A stretch of 64,000 nt of DNA from VXOI01 sp965197575 (GCA_965197575.1 OZ240214.1:3658001-3722000), one strand, 5' to 3'; shown: positions 23,249-31,611, numbered from the stretch's first letter. Numbers and translations are program-made. Notes: generated from the sequence alone by a model not told the origin.

Positions 23249-24702
23249 TAGATGCCGCCTTCGGCCACGTCGATGGCCCGCATCAGCGCACCCGCCTTAT
23301 GCCTCGTCTCTTGGTATTCATCTTCAGCCACGCTGTCGGCGACGATGCCGCCTCCGGCCTGCACGTACATTATCCCGTCCTTGTAAACGCCGGTGCGGAG
23401 TACGAGGGCCGTGTCCATATTCCCCGAGTAGCTGAAGTAGCCGACCGCCCCGCCGTAGGGCCCGCGTTTTTCTCCCTCCACTTCGGAGATGATTTCCATG
23501 GCGCGAATCTTGGGAGCACCCGAGACCGTGCCCGCCGGGAAACAGGAGCGCAGAGCGTCGTAAGGGGTCAGGTCGTCGCGAAGCCGCCCCTCGACGTGGG
23601 ACACCAGGTGCATCACGTGGGAAAAGCGCTCCACGTCCATTAGCTGGGTCACCTGCACCGTTCCGGGGTCGCTCACCCGGCCAATGTCGTTGCGGCCCAG
23701 GTCAACCAGCATGATGTGTTCGGCCCGCTGTTTTTCGCTGCTCTTGAGTTCCGCCTCGTTGGCGTCGTCCTCTCCCGGAGTGACCCCCCTGGGCCGGGTG
23801 CCAGCGATGGGATGGGTGGCCGCGATTCCGTTCTCGACCTTGACCACCGTCTCGATGGCCGCGCCCACTATCTGGAAGCCGTCCAAGTCCAGGTAGTACA
23901 TATAGGGCGATGGGTTCACGCTGCGCAGTGCCCGGTACACCTGGAAGGGATGGGCATCGGTGCGGCGGGAGAAACGCTGCGAGTTGACCACTTGGATCAC
24001 GTCGCCGGCGTAGACGTACTCGATGCACTTGTCGATAGTATCGGCGTAGCGGTCGGCAGTGAAATTGGACTCGATGGGCGCGGCGCCGCTGGGCCCGAAT
24101 CCCCCGCCCTGCAACTCGGGCGGCAGGGTGAGGGGTTGGGCGAGCCGGGCGACCATCTCGTCGATGCGTCCGATAGCTTCAGCGTAGGCTTTCTCGACGT
24201 CTCCGTAAAGGTGAGCATGGCTGACCACCTTGATGTCGTGGCGCAAGTGGTCGAAGACCAGGATCGTCTCGCCGAACATGAATACCGATTCCGGGACGCC
24301 CTGGGGGTCGGCGGGCATCGGCGGCACCCTGGGCTCGAAGTAGCGGATGGTGTCGTAGGCCAAGTAGCCGACGGCCCCGCCGTGGAAACCAGGGAGGCCA
24401 TCCACGGGTATGAGCTTGTACTGGCCCATCTCCTCCTCGACCGGCAGCAGGGGATCGACCTCGCCCCACGACGTCCCCGCGCCGGTCTGGACCACCTTGT
24501 ATGGTTCGGTGCCGATGAAACTGTAGCGGCCCAGCCTCTCGCCCCCCTCCACGCTTTCCAGCAGGTAGGAGTAGGGGCCGCGGGCGACCTTCAGGTAGGC
24601 CGAGACCGGCGTTTCCAAGTCGGCGTTGATCGACCGGTAGACCGGCACCAGGTTGCCGCGTCCGGCCATGGCTTTTACTTGTTCCAGCGTCGGGTGGTAC
24701 AT
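23248..24702 (-). CDS. trpE: Anthranilate synthase component I
   Basis: Converts chorismate to anthranilate with TrpG ammonia. 484 residues. The N-terminal allosteric region has LESVEGGERLGRYSFIG, whose LLES-type segment binds tryptophan for feedback inhibition. The catalytic C-domain shows YVYAGDVIQVVNSQRFS, THPIAGTRPRG, HIMLVDLGRNDIGRVS, GRLRDDLTPYDALRSCFPAGTVSGAPK and QAGGGIVADSV in order. GAGGAG precedes the ATG. It is first in the operon, behind the T-box leader. Confidence 0.95.
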   Translation of the reverse strand: MYHPTLEQVKAMAGRGNLVPVYRSINADLETPVSAYLKVARGPYSYLLESVEGGERLGRYSFIGTEPYKVVQTGAGTSWGEVDPLLPVEEEMGQYKLIPVDGLPGFHGGAVGYLAYDTIRYFEPRVPPMPADPQGVPESVFMFGETILVFDHLRHDIKVVSHAHLYGDVEKAYAEAIGRIDEMVARLAQPLTLPPELQGGGFGPSGAAPIESNFTADRYADTIDKCIEYVYAGDVIQVVNSQRFSRRTDAHPFQVYRALRSVNPSPYMYYLDLDGFQIVGAAIETVVKVENGIAATHPIAGTRPRGVTPGEDDANEAELKSSEKQRAEHIMLVDLGRNDIGRVSDPGTVQVTQLMDVERFSHVMHLVSHVEGRLRDDLTPYDALRSCFPAGTVSGAPKIRAMEIISEVEGEKRGPYGGAVGYFSYSGNMDTALVLRTGVYKDGIMYVQAGGGIVADSVAEDEYQETRHKAGALMRAIDVAEGGI

Positions 24703-24813
24703 GCTGCCGCTCCTCAGTTGCGCCCAATGCCGGGCGTTGATGCGCCAATAGCGGTTAAGGAGTGCAGCTTCGCCAAGAGGCCATTACTCGTCCTCCAGTG
24801 TCGAAATCAAACA

Positions 24814-25150
24814 ACAAAAAGACCCGTCCCAAGGGACGAGTCTCAATCGCGTTGCCACCCTCATTTCCGGGTTGGCCCCAACTTGTAGACGGGCGTACCG
24901 GAATCTCAATCGGCGGGAGGGACCTCAGTCTACGCGGCCCCTGTGCCGTGGGCTTCTAACGGTGCCCAACCGTCCCAGCCTAGCCCGGCGGCGCGCCAGT
25001 TACATCCCAACAGGATGCCATGGCGCTGCCAAGGGTTCGGCCTGCGGCTCCGGGGTCCATTCATACTTCTGCGCTTGGCGCCGGCTCCCACCAAACCCGG
25101 CTCGCTTGGCCCCGCTGGAAGACTACTAATCCCCTTCCCAGCCTTTGCGT
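24814..25150 (-). ncRNA. T-box leader (tRNA-Trp sensing) of the trp operon
   Basis: The minus strand carries the T-box sequence AGGGTGGCAACGCG (24848-24861) followed by an intrinsic terminator. Stem I has an AGTA bulge (GATTAGTAGTC) and an apical segment GGTTTGGTGGGAGCC. The specifier loop reads TGAATGGACC: TGG, the Trp codon, at 25057-25059, followed by the expected purine. The T-box bulge base pattern TGGC is complementary to GCCA, matching the G73 discriminator usual for bacterial tRNA-Trp. Uncharged tRNA-Trp should stabilise the antiterminator and turn on trpE and everything cotranscribed with it. Confidence 0.92.
24819..24842 (-). terminator. T-box intrinsic terminator
   Basis: Minus-strand GACTCGTCCC and GGGACGGGTC pair as a ~10-bp stem with a very tight loop and run into TTTTTGTTGTTTG. 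It is mutually exclusive with the T-box antiterminator. Confidence 0.9.
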
Positions 25151-25172
25151 TTATTCGATTTTAGTGAGTTCC

Positions 25173-25201
25173 AGAGTAATTCGCCCCGCGCTCTCTGTCA
25201 A
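25173..25201 (-). promoter_or_regulatory. Promoter of the trp operon
   Basis: Minus-strand consensus TTGACA (25196-25201), a 17-bp spacer and TACTCT (25173-25178) as -10. Transcription would begin just before the T-box stem I. The -35 overlaps the stop codon of the DUF1829 remnant, so the promoter partly lies in that gene. Confidence 0.65.
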
Positions 25202-25441
25202 GAAGATGCGACGGTGGCGGAACGTTCGGCAAGGTGTTGGAGAAACTCGTCCTTCCCTTCGTCCCAGGAAATTACCGTGGAAACCTCAGCCAGCAGTTCC
25301 AAGGCCCGTTCCGTCCACACGCCCTTGCGTCGGCCCCGGTCCTCGATGATGGAGAAGCATGTCCAACCGTCGTCGAAGCTGAGTATGTCTTCGAACGACC
25401 GGCGGAAACGCTGGCTAACCTGTATGGCTCCCGACTCGCTA

Positions 25442-26660
25442 GTAGTCAGTCAAACTTGATTTAGATGGTAATGTGAAAGATTGACCAAAGGAGCTATCCT
25501 GACTCTGGATCGAGTTGAAGTGAGGTGATGATATGGTCAGGGAAAAGTACGGAGTCCGGTTGACACCGGAGCAGCGGAACCAACTGGAACACCTGGTTCG
25601 GGCAGGTAAAAGCACCGCCCGGGTCACTACTCGGGCCCGGATTTTGCTGAAGACCGATGCGGGTTGGTCTGCGCCCCAGGTGGCCCAAGCCCTGGATGTG
25701 GCCGAGGGCACGGTGTTCCGCATCAAGCGCCGCTTTGCCGAGGAGGGATTAGCTGGGGTGCTGCAAGACCGGCCCCAGGCCCACCGGTACCGGAAGCTGG
25801 ACGACCGGGGCGAAGCCCACCTCATCGCCTTGGCCTGCACTCCGGCGCCGGCGGGGCATGACCATTGGACTCTACGGTTGCTGGCTGGGAAGGTGGTGGA
25901 ACTGGGGCTGGCGCCGTCCCTGTCCCACGAGACGGTGCGGCTGCACCTGAAAAAAACGTCCTTAAGCCGTGGCAGAAGCAGGAGTGGTGCATTCCCCAGG
26001 TAAGCGCCGACTTCGTGGCCCATATGGAGGATGTCCTGGACCTCTATGCCGAACCCTATGACCCGCAACGGCCGGTAGTCTGCTTTGACGAGACCTCCAC
26101 CCAGTTGTTGGCCGAGACCCGGCCCCCGATGCCGCCCCGGCCGGGACTTCCGCTGCGGCAGGACTACGAGTACCGGCGGGAGGGAACCCGCAACCTGTTC
26201 CTGGCCTGTGAGCCATTGGCGGGCTGGCGGCAGGTGGCGGTGACCCAGCGGCGTACCATGCAGGACTTCGCCCATCAGATGCGTTGGCTGGTGGACGAAG
26301 CCTACCCGGAGACCCCGGTGGTGCGGGTGGTCATGGACAACCTGAACACTCATCGTACGGCGTCCCTGTACGAAACTTTCCCGGCGCCGGAGGCCCGGAG
26401 GATTGCCCGGCGGTTGGAGTTTCACTACACGCCCAAGCACGGCAGTTGGTTGAACATGGCCGAAATCGAGTTCAGCGTACTGTCCCGCTCCTGCCTCAAC
26501 CAGCGGCTCCCCAGCGAGGAATCGCTCCAACGGGTGGTCAGAGCCTCGGTGCGAGAGCGAAACGAGGCGCGGGTCACCATCAACTGGAGGTTCACCACCA
26601 AGGATGCCCGAACCAAGCTCCATCGCCTCTATCCCTTCGATTCCAAACATGACTGACTAC
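25442..26660 (+). mobile_element. IS630-family insertion sequence
   Basis: Element of 1219 bp with perfect 11-bp terminal inverted repeats GTAGTCAGTCA (25442-25452) and TGACTGACTAC (26650-26660). It is flanked by TA on both sides (25440-25441 and 26661-26662), the TA target duplication of the IS630/Tc1/mariner group. One transposase gene in two overlapping frames fills it. Ends and catalytic residues look intact, so it may still be mobile. Confidence 0.93.
25533..26656 (+). CDS. IS630-family DDE transposase, expressed by -1 frameshifting
   Basis: Frame one (from 25533, SD GAGGTGAT) encodes the helix-turn-helix region RILLKTDAGWSAPQVAQALDV and continues to 26003. Frame two holds the catalytic domain: CFDETS (first Asp), VMDNLNTH (second Asp) and NMAEIEFS (Glu). 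A run of seven A at 25950-25956 in CACCTGAAAAAAACG lies in the overlap. A -1 slip there yields HLKKNVLKPWQKQEWCIP, the unbroken IS630 consensus. Programmed frameshifting is thus more likely than decay. Confidence 0.88.
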
Positions 26661-27257
26661 TAGCCGCCGTCATCGGTTGGGCGAGGATACCCCGCAGGCC
26701 CTTGATACGAAGGTCTACGGTGTGCGCCTTGCTCCGGCCCGATACCTGGAAAGGGGTCTCGTACTTGACACCCTCGTTCCAAATCGCCCTTCGCACCTCA
26801 GCGGCAAAGCCGTTCCTTCTCATCCGCCGACGCTCAATCAGGCTGGAGGCCGCCACAATGGCCGATGCAAAGTCTTGAAGCTGCAACGCTCCGCCGTCGC
26901 CTTCATTCATAAGGATACGCTCGTCAAAAGACAGCTTTACACGGAACCGGGAAGCAATCCGCCCTATCTCGTCGAGGGTCGAGGGGGTTAACGATACACC
27001 TTGCATCCACAGCTCATCGAGGGTCTCCCCGGCGTCGGTGAACCGCACCAAGCCACTACCGAGAAAGCGCGCCTCTATCTCAATGGCATGACCGTCGGCT
27101 CTGATGAAAGGCGTCGCAATAAAGATGCTGCCGTCCTGCCCTTCCTCGACATTGAACTTCTTTGACTGCCATTCGAGGTATTGGGTAATGAGATTCTGGC
27201 ATCTGCCGGAGTCGGTCATCGCGCTATTTCCTCGTACCGGCCGTGGAGCGTGATGTT

Positions 27258-27638
27258 TCATTCTCCCAGAAAGGACCGAACATCATCGTTAACGTTGGCC
27301 GACGCAAAACCCAGCGGACGGTACGCCCGGAAATCGCCGTGTAGCGGGTCATACGTGTGCAGATGTGGTCCGGCTATTTCCTCGCCGTCAGGGTTGGTAT
27401 GGCCTGTAGTGGTACACCACCGGAATATTTGATGGTCATCAATCATGACGCTAAAGCTCCAACGCCTGCCGTTGAAGTTGCCGGTAACGCGCAACTCCAA
27501 GCCGCCGGATTCAACCGTGACCGTTGCATCGAGCTTATGTCTAGCTCCTATTGGCTCCCACTTAACATCTGATCCTATGACCTTGGGTTCGGCGAGAATG
27601 GCAACGATGCGTTCTACCGAATACCCCGGAATTGCCAT
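27258..27638 (-). CDS. Uncharacterised small protein upstream of the DUF1828-type gene
   Basis: 126 residues with no family I can name with confidence; it resembles the DUF6978-like proteins reported beside DUF1828 genes. Visible traits are a beta-rich core (DATVTVESGGLELRVTGNF), the motif HTNPDGEEIAGPHLHTYDP and an acidic tail. Its stop forms an ATGA with the outer start of the disrupted gene, so the two form a likely bicistronic module. Confidence 0.6.
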   Translation of the reverse strand: MAIPGYSVERIVAILAEPKVIGSDVKWEPIGARHKLDATVTVESGGLELRVTGNFNGRRWSFSVMIDDHQIFRWCTTTGHTNPDGEEIAGPHLHTYDPLHGDFRAYRPLGFASANVNDDVRSFLGE

Positions 27639-27699
27639 CGCTGCCTATTGTCATTACCGCGACCTGCCATTGTCAACCAACGGCGCCCCATCACGCCGT

Positions 27700-27748
27700 G
27701 GGCGGAGCGTTCGGCAAGAGCGCAGTGTAACTCGTCCTTCCCCTTCGG
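27700..27748 (-). pseudogene. Short relic of another DUF1829 C-terminus
   Basis: On the minus strand CGAAGG(G)GAAGGACGAGTT, nine diverged bases, then CTTGCCGAACGCTCCGCC match the end of the DUF1829 remnant at 25210-25262, with one extra G breaking the frame. The remaining 27639-27822 gap has a tandem TGTATACGCC pair (27793-27812) and nothing else I can support. Confidence 0.5.
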
Positions 27749-27822
27749 CTTTGGGCAAATTTACTACTGTTCACCCCCAAGAGCTATCCTCTGTATACGC
27801 CTGTATACGCCACCCTCACCCC

Positions 27823-28260
27823 CTACACCGTCGGCTCCCCCAGCCCTCCTTCCTCCACCGAAACCGCTTCGTGTTCGCCGGGCCAGGGCGGCGTGGTGAA
27901 GCACAGGAAACGCAGCGGGCCTCCTTCGCTGGCGCTAAACTGGAAGCGCCAGTTGGTGGGGATGACCAAGGAGTCGCCTGGGGCGACGTCCACCGGGGGA
28001 TACTCGGCGGGGGCAACTCCGGGCGGGCAACGCCAGACCTGCCCCCGGCCTTCGAGGATGTGCCAGACTTCTTCAACGCTCCGGTGCCACACCGGGCGGG
28101 ACACTTGGCCTGCGGGCAGGGTTACTTCGACCATGCTGGCGCGGGTGGCCGAATGGCGGGTGTCTATGAGGAACCGGATTTCCGAGCCGTCCGGCGCGGT
28201 CGTGTCCGCGGCTTCGGACCGGCGCGCCACCGGGGGAGGCCGGGACGCAAAATTCATCAT
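27823..28260 (-). CDS. Cupin-domain protein
   Basis: 145-residue single-domain cupin. Motif 1 is VWHRSVEEVWHILEGRG (~57-73), with His/Glu metal-ligand positions partly changed; motif 2 lies in DVAPGDSLVIPTNWRFQF. Small cupins of this kind bind a metal and a small ligand or sugar. The start overlaps the permease stop in ATGA, so it is coupled to transport. Nothing identifies a substrate. Confidence 0.8.
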   Translation of the reverse strand: MMNFASRPPPVARRSEAADTTAPDGSEIRFLIDTRHSATRASMVEVTLPAGQVSRPVWHRSVEEVWHILEGRGQVWRCPPGVAPAEYPPVDVAPGDSLVIPTNWRFQFSASEGGPLRFLCFTTPPWPGEHEAVSVEEGGLGEPTV

Positions 28261-29624
28261 GCCGTCAGCCTCTCGCCGAGGGCGTTCCAGTAGACCAGCG
28301 TCACCACCAAGAGCACGGCCAGGGAGATCACCGTCATCATCAGGGCGGTGCGGAACACCGCCGGTGCGCCGATGTTGGCCCGGTTGTAGATGAACACGCT
28401 GCCGGCCCCCGCCGCCGGATAGTACACCACCGCGTCGCCCACAACCACAACCGCCAGCCCGCAGACCAGCGGGTTCAGTCCCAAGGTCGCCCCGGACGAC
28501 AGCGCGATGGGTATCATGAAGGCCAAATACCCGGCAATGTTGGGCAAGAAGAGCCTGACTACCAGGGCCGCCGCCGCCAGCATCAGCAACAGCAATAGCG
28601 GCGCCGCGCCCAATCCCTCCACCCCGGATACCAGCCCCCCTGCGAACCATACGGCCGCCCCGGTGGTAACCAGCGCGTTGGACAGAGATAGCGACGTGGC
28701 GATGACGAAGAAGTTGCTCCACCCCAGCTTCGTCTCGAAGTCGGTCCAAGAGAGCAGCCCGACGCCCGGCAGCAGGACCACTGCCAGTGCGATCAGGGCC
28801 GGTACCGTGGGTGGCAGCCCGTGGGCGAAGTCGGTGAACCACAACAAAGCGGTGCCCAAGGCTATGAACCCCGCCTTTATCTCCGGTGTCGTCAATGGGC
28901 CGGTACGCAATGCCGATGCGTCCACCGTCCCTTGAAAGCGGAATCCGGACCGGTACAAAAAGAACACCGCGACCCCGCCCAAAGCCAGCATGGCGTAGAA
29001 CGGCGGCGCCATCATGACAAACCAGCCGGTCCAGGAGAAGCCTCCCAGCAGAGACGAGGCGACTACCGGGGTTATTCCCCCGGCCAGCAGGGCGGTCGAA
29101 CCCAAGCGGTTCAGAGACCCCATGGCCATCATGACCGCCTGGTTCAGAGGGTCGTCCCGGGCGACCTGCCAGCGGCCCATCACTTCTTCGTAAACGTGGA
29201 CCATGATCGCACCGCGGGTGGTCGCCGAGGGCAGGGCGAAGGTCAGGGCGGCGAAGGACACCAACATCTGAATGTACAGAGCGACGGGGCTTCCACCGGC
29301 CAGCCGTATGAGGTACAAGGCCAGCCTTTCCGCCAGACCAGATTGCTGGACGGCCAGTCCGAGGGTGAGTATGCCCACGAGGAAGTACGACACCGGCTGG
29401 GAAAACCCGTAGATGGCCGCCTCGACCGGACCGGCCCCGACCAGGACCAGGGCCACGATGCCGACAATACCGGTGACGGCCATGGGGAGAGCTTCGGTCG
29501 CCCAGAGGCCGACGGCCAGGACCATGACGGCCAACGCCCGTTTCCCCTCGACGGTGAGGCCGTCGGGCGTGGGGATTGCCATGATGGCGACGAAGGCCAA
29601 CAGCGGGGGCCCTGCCTTGAGCAC
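28257..29624 (-). CDS. SLC13 (DASS) family permease
   Basis: A 455-residue membrane protein with about eleven hydrophobic segments. FALPSATTRGAIM and SLSLSNALVTTG correspond to the SNT-type hairpin motifs that bind Na+ and anion substrate in SLC13/CitT transporters, and LPMAVTGIVGIVALVL is the usual early TM. Substrate is likely a di/tricarboxylate or sulfate. The start is a GTG without clear SD; it lies 60 bases after the crotonase gene on the same strand. Confidence 0.85.
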   Translation of the reverse strand: MLKAGPPLLAFVAIMAIPTPDGLTVEGKRALAVMVLAVGLWATEALPMAVTGIVGIVALVLVGAGPVEAAIYGFSQPVSYFLVGILTLGLAVQQSGLAERLALYLIRLAGGSPVALYIQMLVSFAALTFALPSATTRGAIMVHVYEEVMGRWQVARDDPLNQAVMMAMGSLNRLGSTALLAGGITPVVASSLLGGFSWTGWFVMMAPPFYAMLALGGVAVFFLYRSGFRFQGTVDASALRTGPLTTPEIKAGFIALGTALLWFTDFAHGLPPTVPALIALAVVLLPGVGLLSWTDFETKLGWSNFFVIATSLSLSNALVTTGAAVWFAGGLVSGVEGLGAAPLLLLLMLAAAALVVRLFLPNIAGYLAFMIPIALSSGATLGLNPLVCGLAVVVVGDAVVYYPAAGAGSVFIYNRANIGAPAVFRTALMMTVISLAVLLVVTLVYWNALGERLTA

Positions 29625-29684
29625 GGCCCCACTGCGGCTTGCGGCGAAGAGTCGAATGTCGATGGGTCAGGACACGGCGGGGAG

Positions 29685-30458
29685 CTAGGAGACCGCGGGT
29701 TTCCGGCCCTTGCGGTCGAGGAAGTCCTTGAACCCCTCTTCCACGGTCAGGCCGCGGAACCGTCCGTGGCGGGCGTTGTTCTCGTTCCAGAACTGCTCTT
29801 CGACAGGCAGGCCGGAGTGCTCCAACAGCATCCGCTTGATGTTGGCCACGCCCTCGGCGCGGTTCTTGGCGAACCCTGCGGCCACTTCCACCGCTTTGTC
29901 CAGCAGCTGCTCCGACGGCACCAGATGGTTGATCAAGCCCATGTGGTAAGCCTCGTCGGCGAAAACCTCGCGACCACTGTAGAGCAGTTCCTTGGCTCGA
30001 GGCCAGCCGATCAGGTTGGGCAGGCTCCAAGTCGCGTTCATCTGGCCGTAATTCACTGCCAGGAAGCGGAAGCTGGTCTTCTCGCAGCCGATCAGCAGGT
30101 CGAGGCTGGTGGCCATGACGGTGCCGCCGCCGTAGCAAAGCCCGTTGATCGCGCCGATGAGCGGCTTGGCGCTGGTGAACATATGCCAGGTATACCCGGC
30201 ACGGGCGGACTGGGCCTCGTCCCGTTGCTCCTGGGTAAACTCCCGGTTCTCGTGGATGTCGGCCCCGGCGGAGAAGGCGCGCTCTCCGGCCCCGGTTATC
30301 ACCACCGCGCCGATGTCGTCGTCCTCCCCGGCCTGGGTAATGAACTGGTCCAGCTCTGTGACCAGCTTCAGGTTGAGGGCGTTCAGCACTTCGGGCCGGT
30401 TCAGAGTGACGATAGCTACCCGGTCGGTCTGGTCGGTCTTGATGACTTCAAAGCTCAT
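29685..30458 (-). CDS. Crotonase-family protein lacking both catalytic glutamates
   Basis: 257 residues with a standard N-terminus (VAIVTLNRPEVLNALNLKL) and oxyanion segment AFSAGADIHEN. At the position of the first catalytic Glu, GGGxE reads GGGTV (V114), and the second is also missing in NYGQMNATWSLP. Hydratase activity is therefore unlikely; a hydrolase, decarboxylase or ligase-like crotonase is possible. AGGAG lies upstream of the ATG; a longer frame upstream is repeat-derived. Confidence 0.85.
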   Translation of the reverse strand: MSFEVIKTDQTDRVAIVTLNRPEVLNALNLKLVTELDQFITQAGEDDDIGAVVITGAGERAFSAGADIHENREFTQEQRDEAQSARAGYTWHMFTSAKPLIGAINGLCYGGGTVMATSLDLLIGCEKTSFRFLAVNYGQMNATWSLPNLIGWPRAKELLYSGREVFADEAYHMGLINHLVPSEQLLDKAVEVAAGFAKNRAEGVANIKRMLLEHSGLPVEEQFWNENNARHGRFRGLTVEEGFKDFLDRKGRKPAVS

Positions 30459-30488
30459 GGGACTGGATTCTCCTCGCGTTTGGCGTTT

Positions 30489-30558
30489 ATTTAACCACAG
30501 AGAGCGCAGCGAGCACAGAGGGTTCAATATATTCCCCAAAGCCGCTCTGTGGTTAAAT
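30489..30558. repeat. Inverted repeat ATTTAACCACAGAG...CTCTGTGGTTAAAT with central AT palindrome
   Basis: Arms 30489-30506 and 30543-30558 pair almost perfectly. The loop contains AATATATT (30526-30533), which can read as TATATT -10 hexamers on both strands. The element fills the divergent gap between the crotonase and quinone oxidoreductase genes and may carry their promoters. The ACCACAGAG wording recurs in many bacterial intergenic repeats. Confidence 0.65.
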
Positions 30559-30576
30559 GCTCACAGAGGTGAAGCG

Positions 30577-31545
30577 ATGAAAACAGTCAGAGCGCATTCA
30601 ATCGGGGGACCCGAGGTCTTGAAGTATGAGGATGCGCCGGAGCCTGCGCCCGGGCCGGGCGAGGCGCTGGTCGACATCAAGTCCATCGGGGTCAACTACA
30701 CCGACGTTTCCAGCCGCAAGGGCACCAACCCTCCGGCGGCCTTCCCGTGGACGCCCGGACGCGAGGGGGCCGGGGTGGTCACTGCCGTCGGCGAGGGCGT
30801 GAGTGAAGTGGCGGTGGGCGACCGGGTGGCCTATGCCATGCACACCGGCTCCTATGCCGAGCGGCATGTGGTGCCTTCGTGGCTGCTGGTGCGGCTGCCG
30901 GAAGGGATGAACTTCCCCACCGCCGCCGCGACCATGCTCCAGGGGATGACCGCCCACTTCCTCGTCTTCGGGCTGACCCGGCTGAACCCCGGCGACCAGG
31001 TGCTGGTCCACGCCGGGGCCGGCGGCATGGGCCTGTGGCTCATCCAACTGCTGAAGAACCTGGGCGCCGAGGTCTTCACCACCGTCTCCACCGAGGCCAA
31101 GGCGGAGCTGGCGGCGGGCGCGGGGGCCGACCACACCATCATCTACACCCAGCAAGACTTCGAGGCAGAGGTCAAGAAGGTGACCGGCGGCGCGGGCATC
31201 CGGATGGTGATGGACGCCGTGGGCGCGACCACCTTCGCCAAGGGCCTGAATATCCTCGGCCGCCGCGGCTACATGGCGCTATACGGCCAGGCAGGCGGGC
31301 CGGTGGGCGAAGTGGACACCGACGCGCTGCGCAACGGGTCGCTGTTCCTGACCCGCCCCAGCCTCGGCGATTACACCGCCACTCGCGACGAATTGCTGCA
31401 ACGGGCCGAGGAGGTGCTGCGCTGGGTGCAGCGGGGCGAGGTGAAGCTGTATGTGGGGCTGGAATTGGCGCTGTCCGAAGCCCAGGAAGCCCACCGCAAA
31501 CTGGAAGGCCGCGAGACCACCGGCAAGATCCTGCTCACGCCGTAG
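30577..31545 (+). CDS. NADPH:quinone oxidoreductase (zinc-independent MDR family)
   Basis: 322-residue medium-chain reductase. The N-terminal GroES-like domain has GVNYTDVSSRKG and PGREGAGVVTAVGEGV; the Rossmann domain has VLVHAGAGGMGLWLIQLLKNLGA with the AGxGGxG NADPH loop. None of the Cys/His zinc ligands of alcohol dehydrogenases are present, as in QOR proteins. SD GAGGTGA precedes ATG 30577. The frame stays open further upstream but only through antisense of the neighbour. Confidence 0.9.
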   Translation: MKTVRAHSIGGPEVLKYEDAPEPAPGPGEALVDIKSIGVNYTDVSSRKGTNPPAAFPWTPGREGAGVVTAVGEGVSEVAVGDRVAYAMHTGSYAERHVVPSWLLVRLPEGMNFPTAAATMLQGMTAHFLVFGLTRLNPGDQVLVHAGAGGMGLWLIQLLKNLGAEVFTTVSTEAKAELAAGAGADHTIIYTQQDFEAEVKKVTGGAGIRMVMDAVGATTFAKGLNILGRRGYMALYGQAGGPVGEVDTDALRNGSLFLTRPSLGDYTATRDELLQRAEEVLRWVQRGEVKLYVGLELALSEAQEAHRKLEGRETTGKILLTP

Positions 31546-31581
31546 AAGCCCAAACTTACGTCCGGGCCCACCCGCCCGGTT

Positions 31582-31611
31582 TTGACCTCGCCAAAACAGA
31601 ATAGCTACAAT
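31582..31611 (+). promoter_or_regulatory. Promoter of the RGEA-repeat protein gene
   Basis: TTGACC (31582-31587), 18-bp spacer, TACAAT (31606-31611). A second perfect TATAAT at 31679-31684, eleven bases before the ATG, could give a nearly leaderless transcript. Confidence 0.55.

Larger units (their letters stand above)
25198..27219 (-). pseudogene. DUF1828/DUF1829-type protein gene split by an IS630 element
   Basis: The 5' part (from ATG 27219, SD GAGGAAA; an ATGA-coupled start at 27261 is also possible) encodes SGRCQNLITQYLEWQSKKF and a DUF1828-like domain with ADGHAIEIEARFLGSGLVRFTDAG in pieces. Coding stops inside the inserted element. The 3' part resumes at 25441 and ends at TGA 25198, giving SGAIQVSQRFRRSFEDILSF and ISWDEGKDEFLQHLAERSA. 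Removing the element plus one TA copy joins the two parts in the same frame (…MTAA-SESGAIQ…), restoring one ORF. DUF1828 proteins are of uncertain role. Confidence 0.85.

Noticed and set aside
25145..25464. Plus-strand ORFs across the T-box and DUF1829 region
   Set aside because: They are antisense to the leader and to a well-supported minus-strand coding remnant.
28261..30138. A 771-codon minus-strand frame running into the cupin gene
   Set aside because: Its upstream two thirds are a shadow of the SLC13 permease and crotonase genes, with Arg/Gly-rich composition typical of antisense-frame translation in GC-rich DNA.
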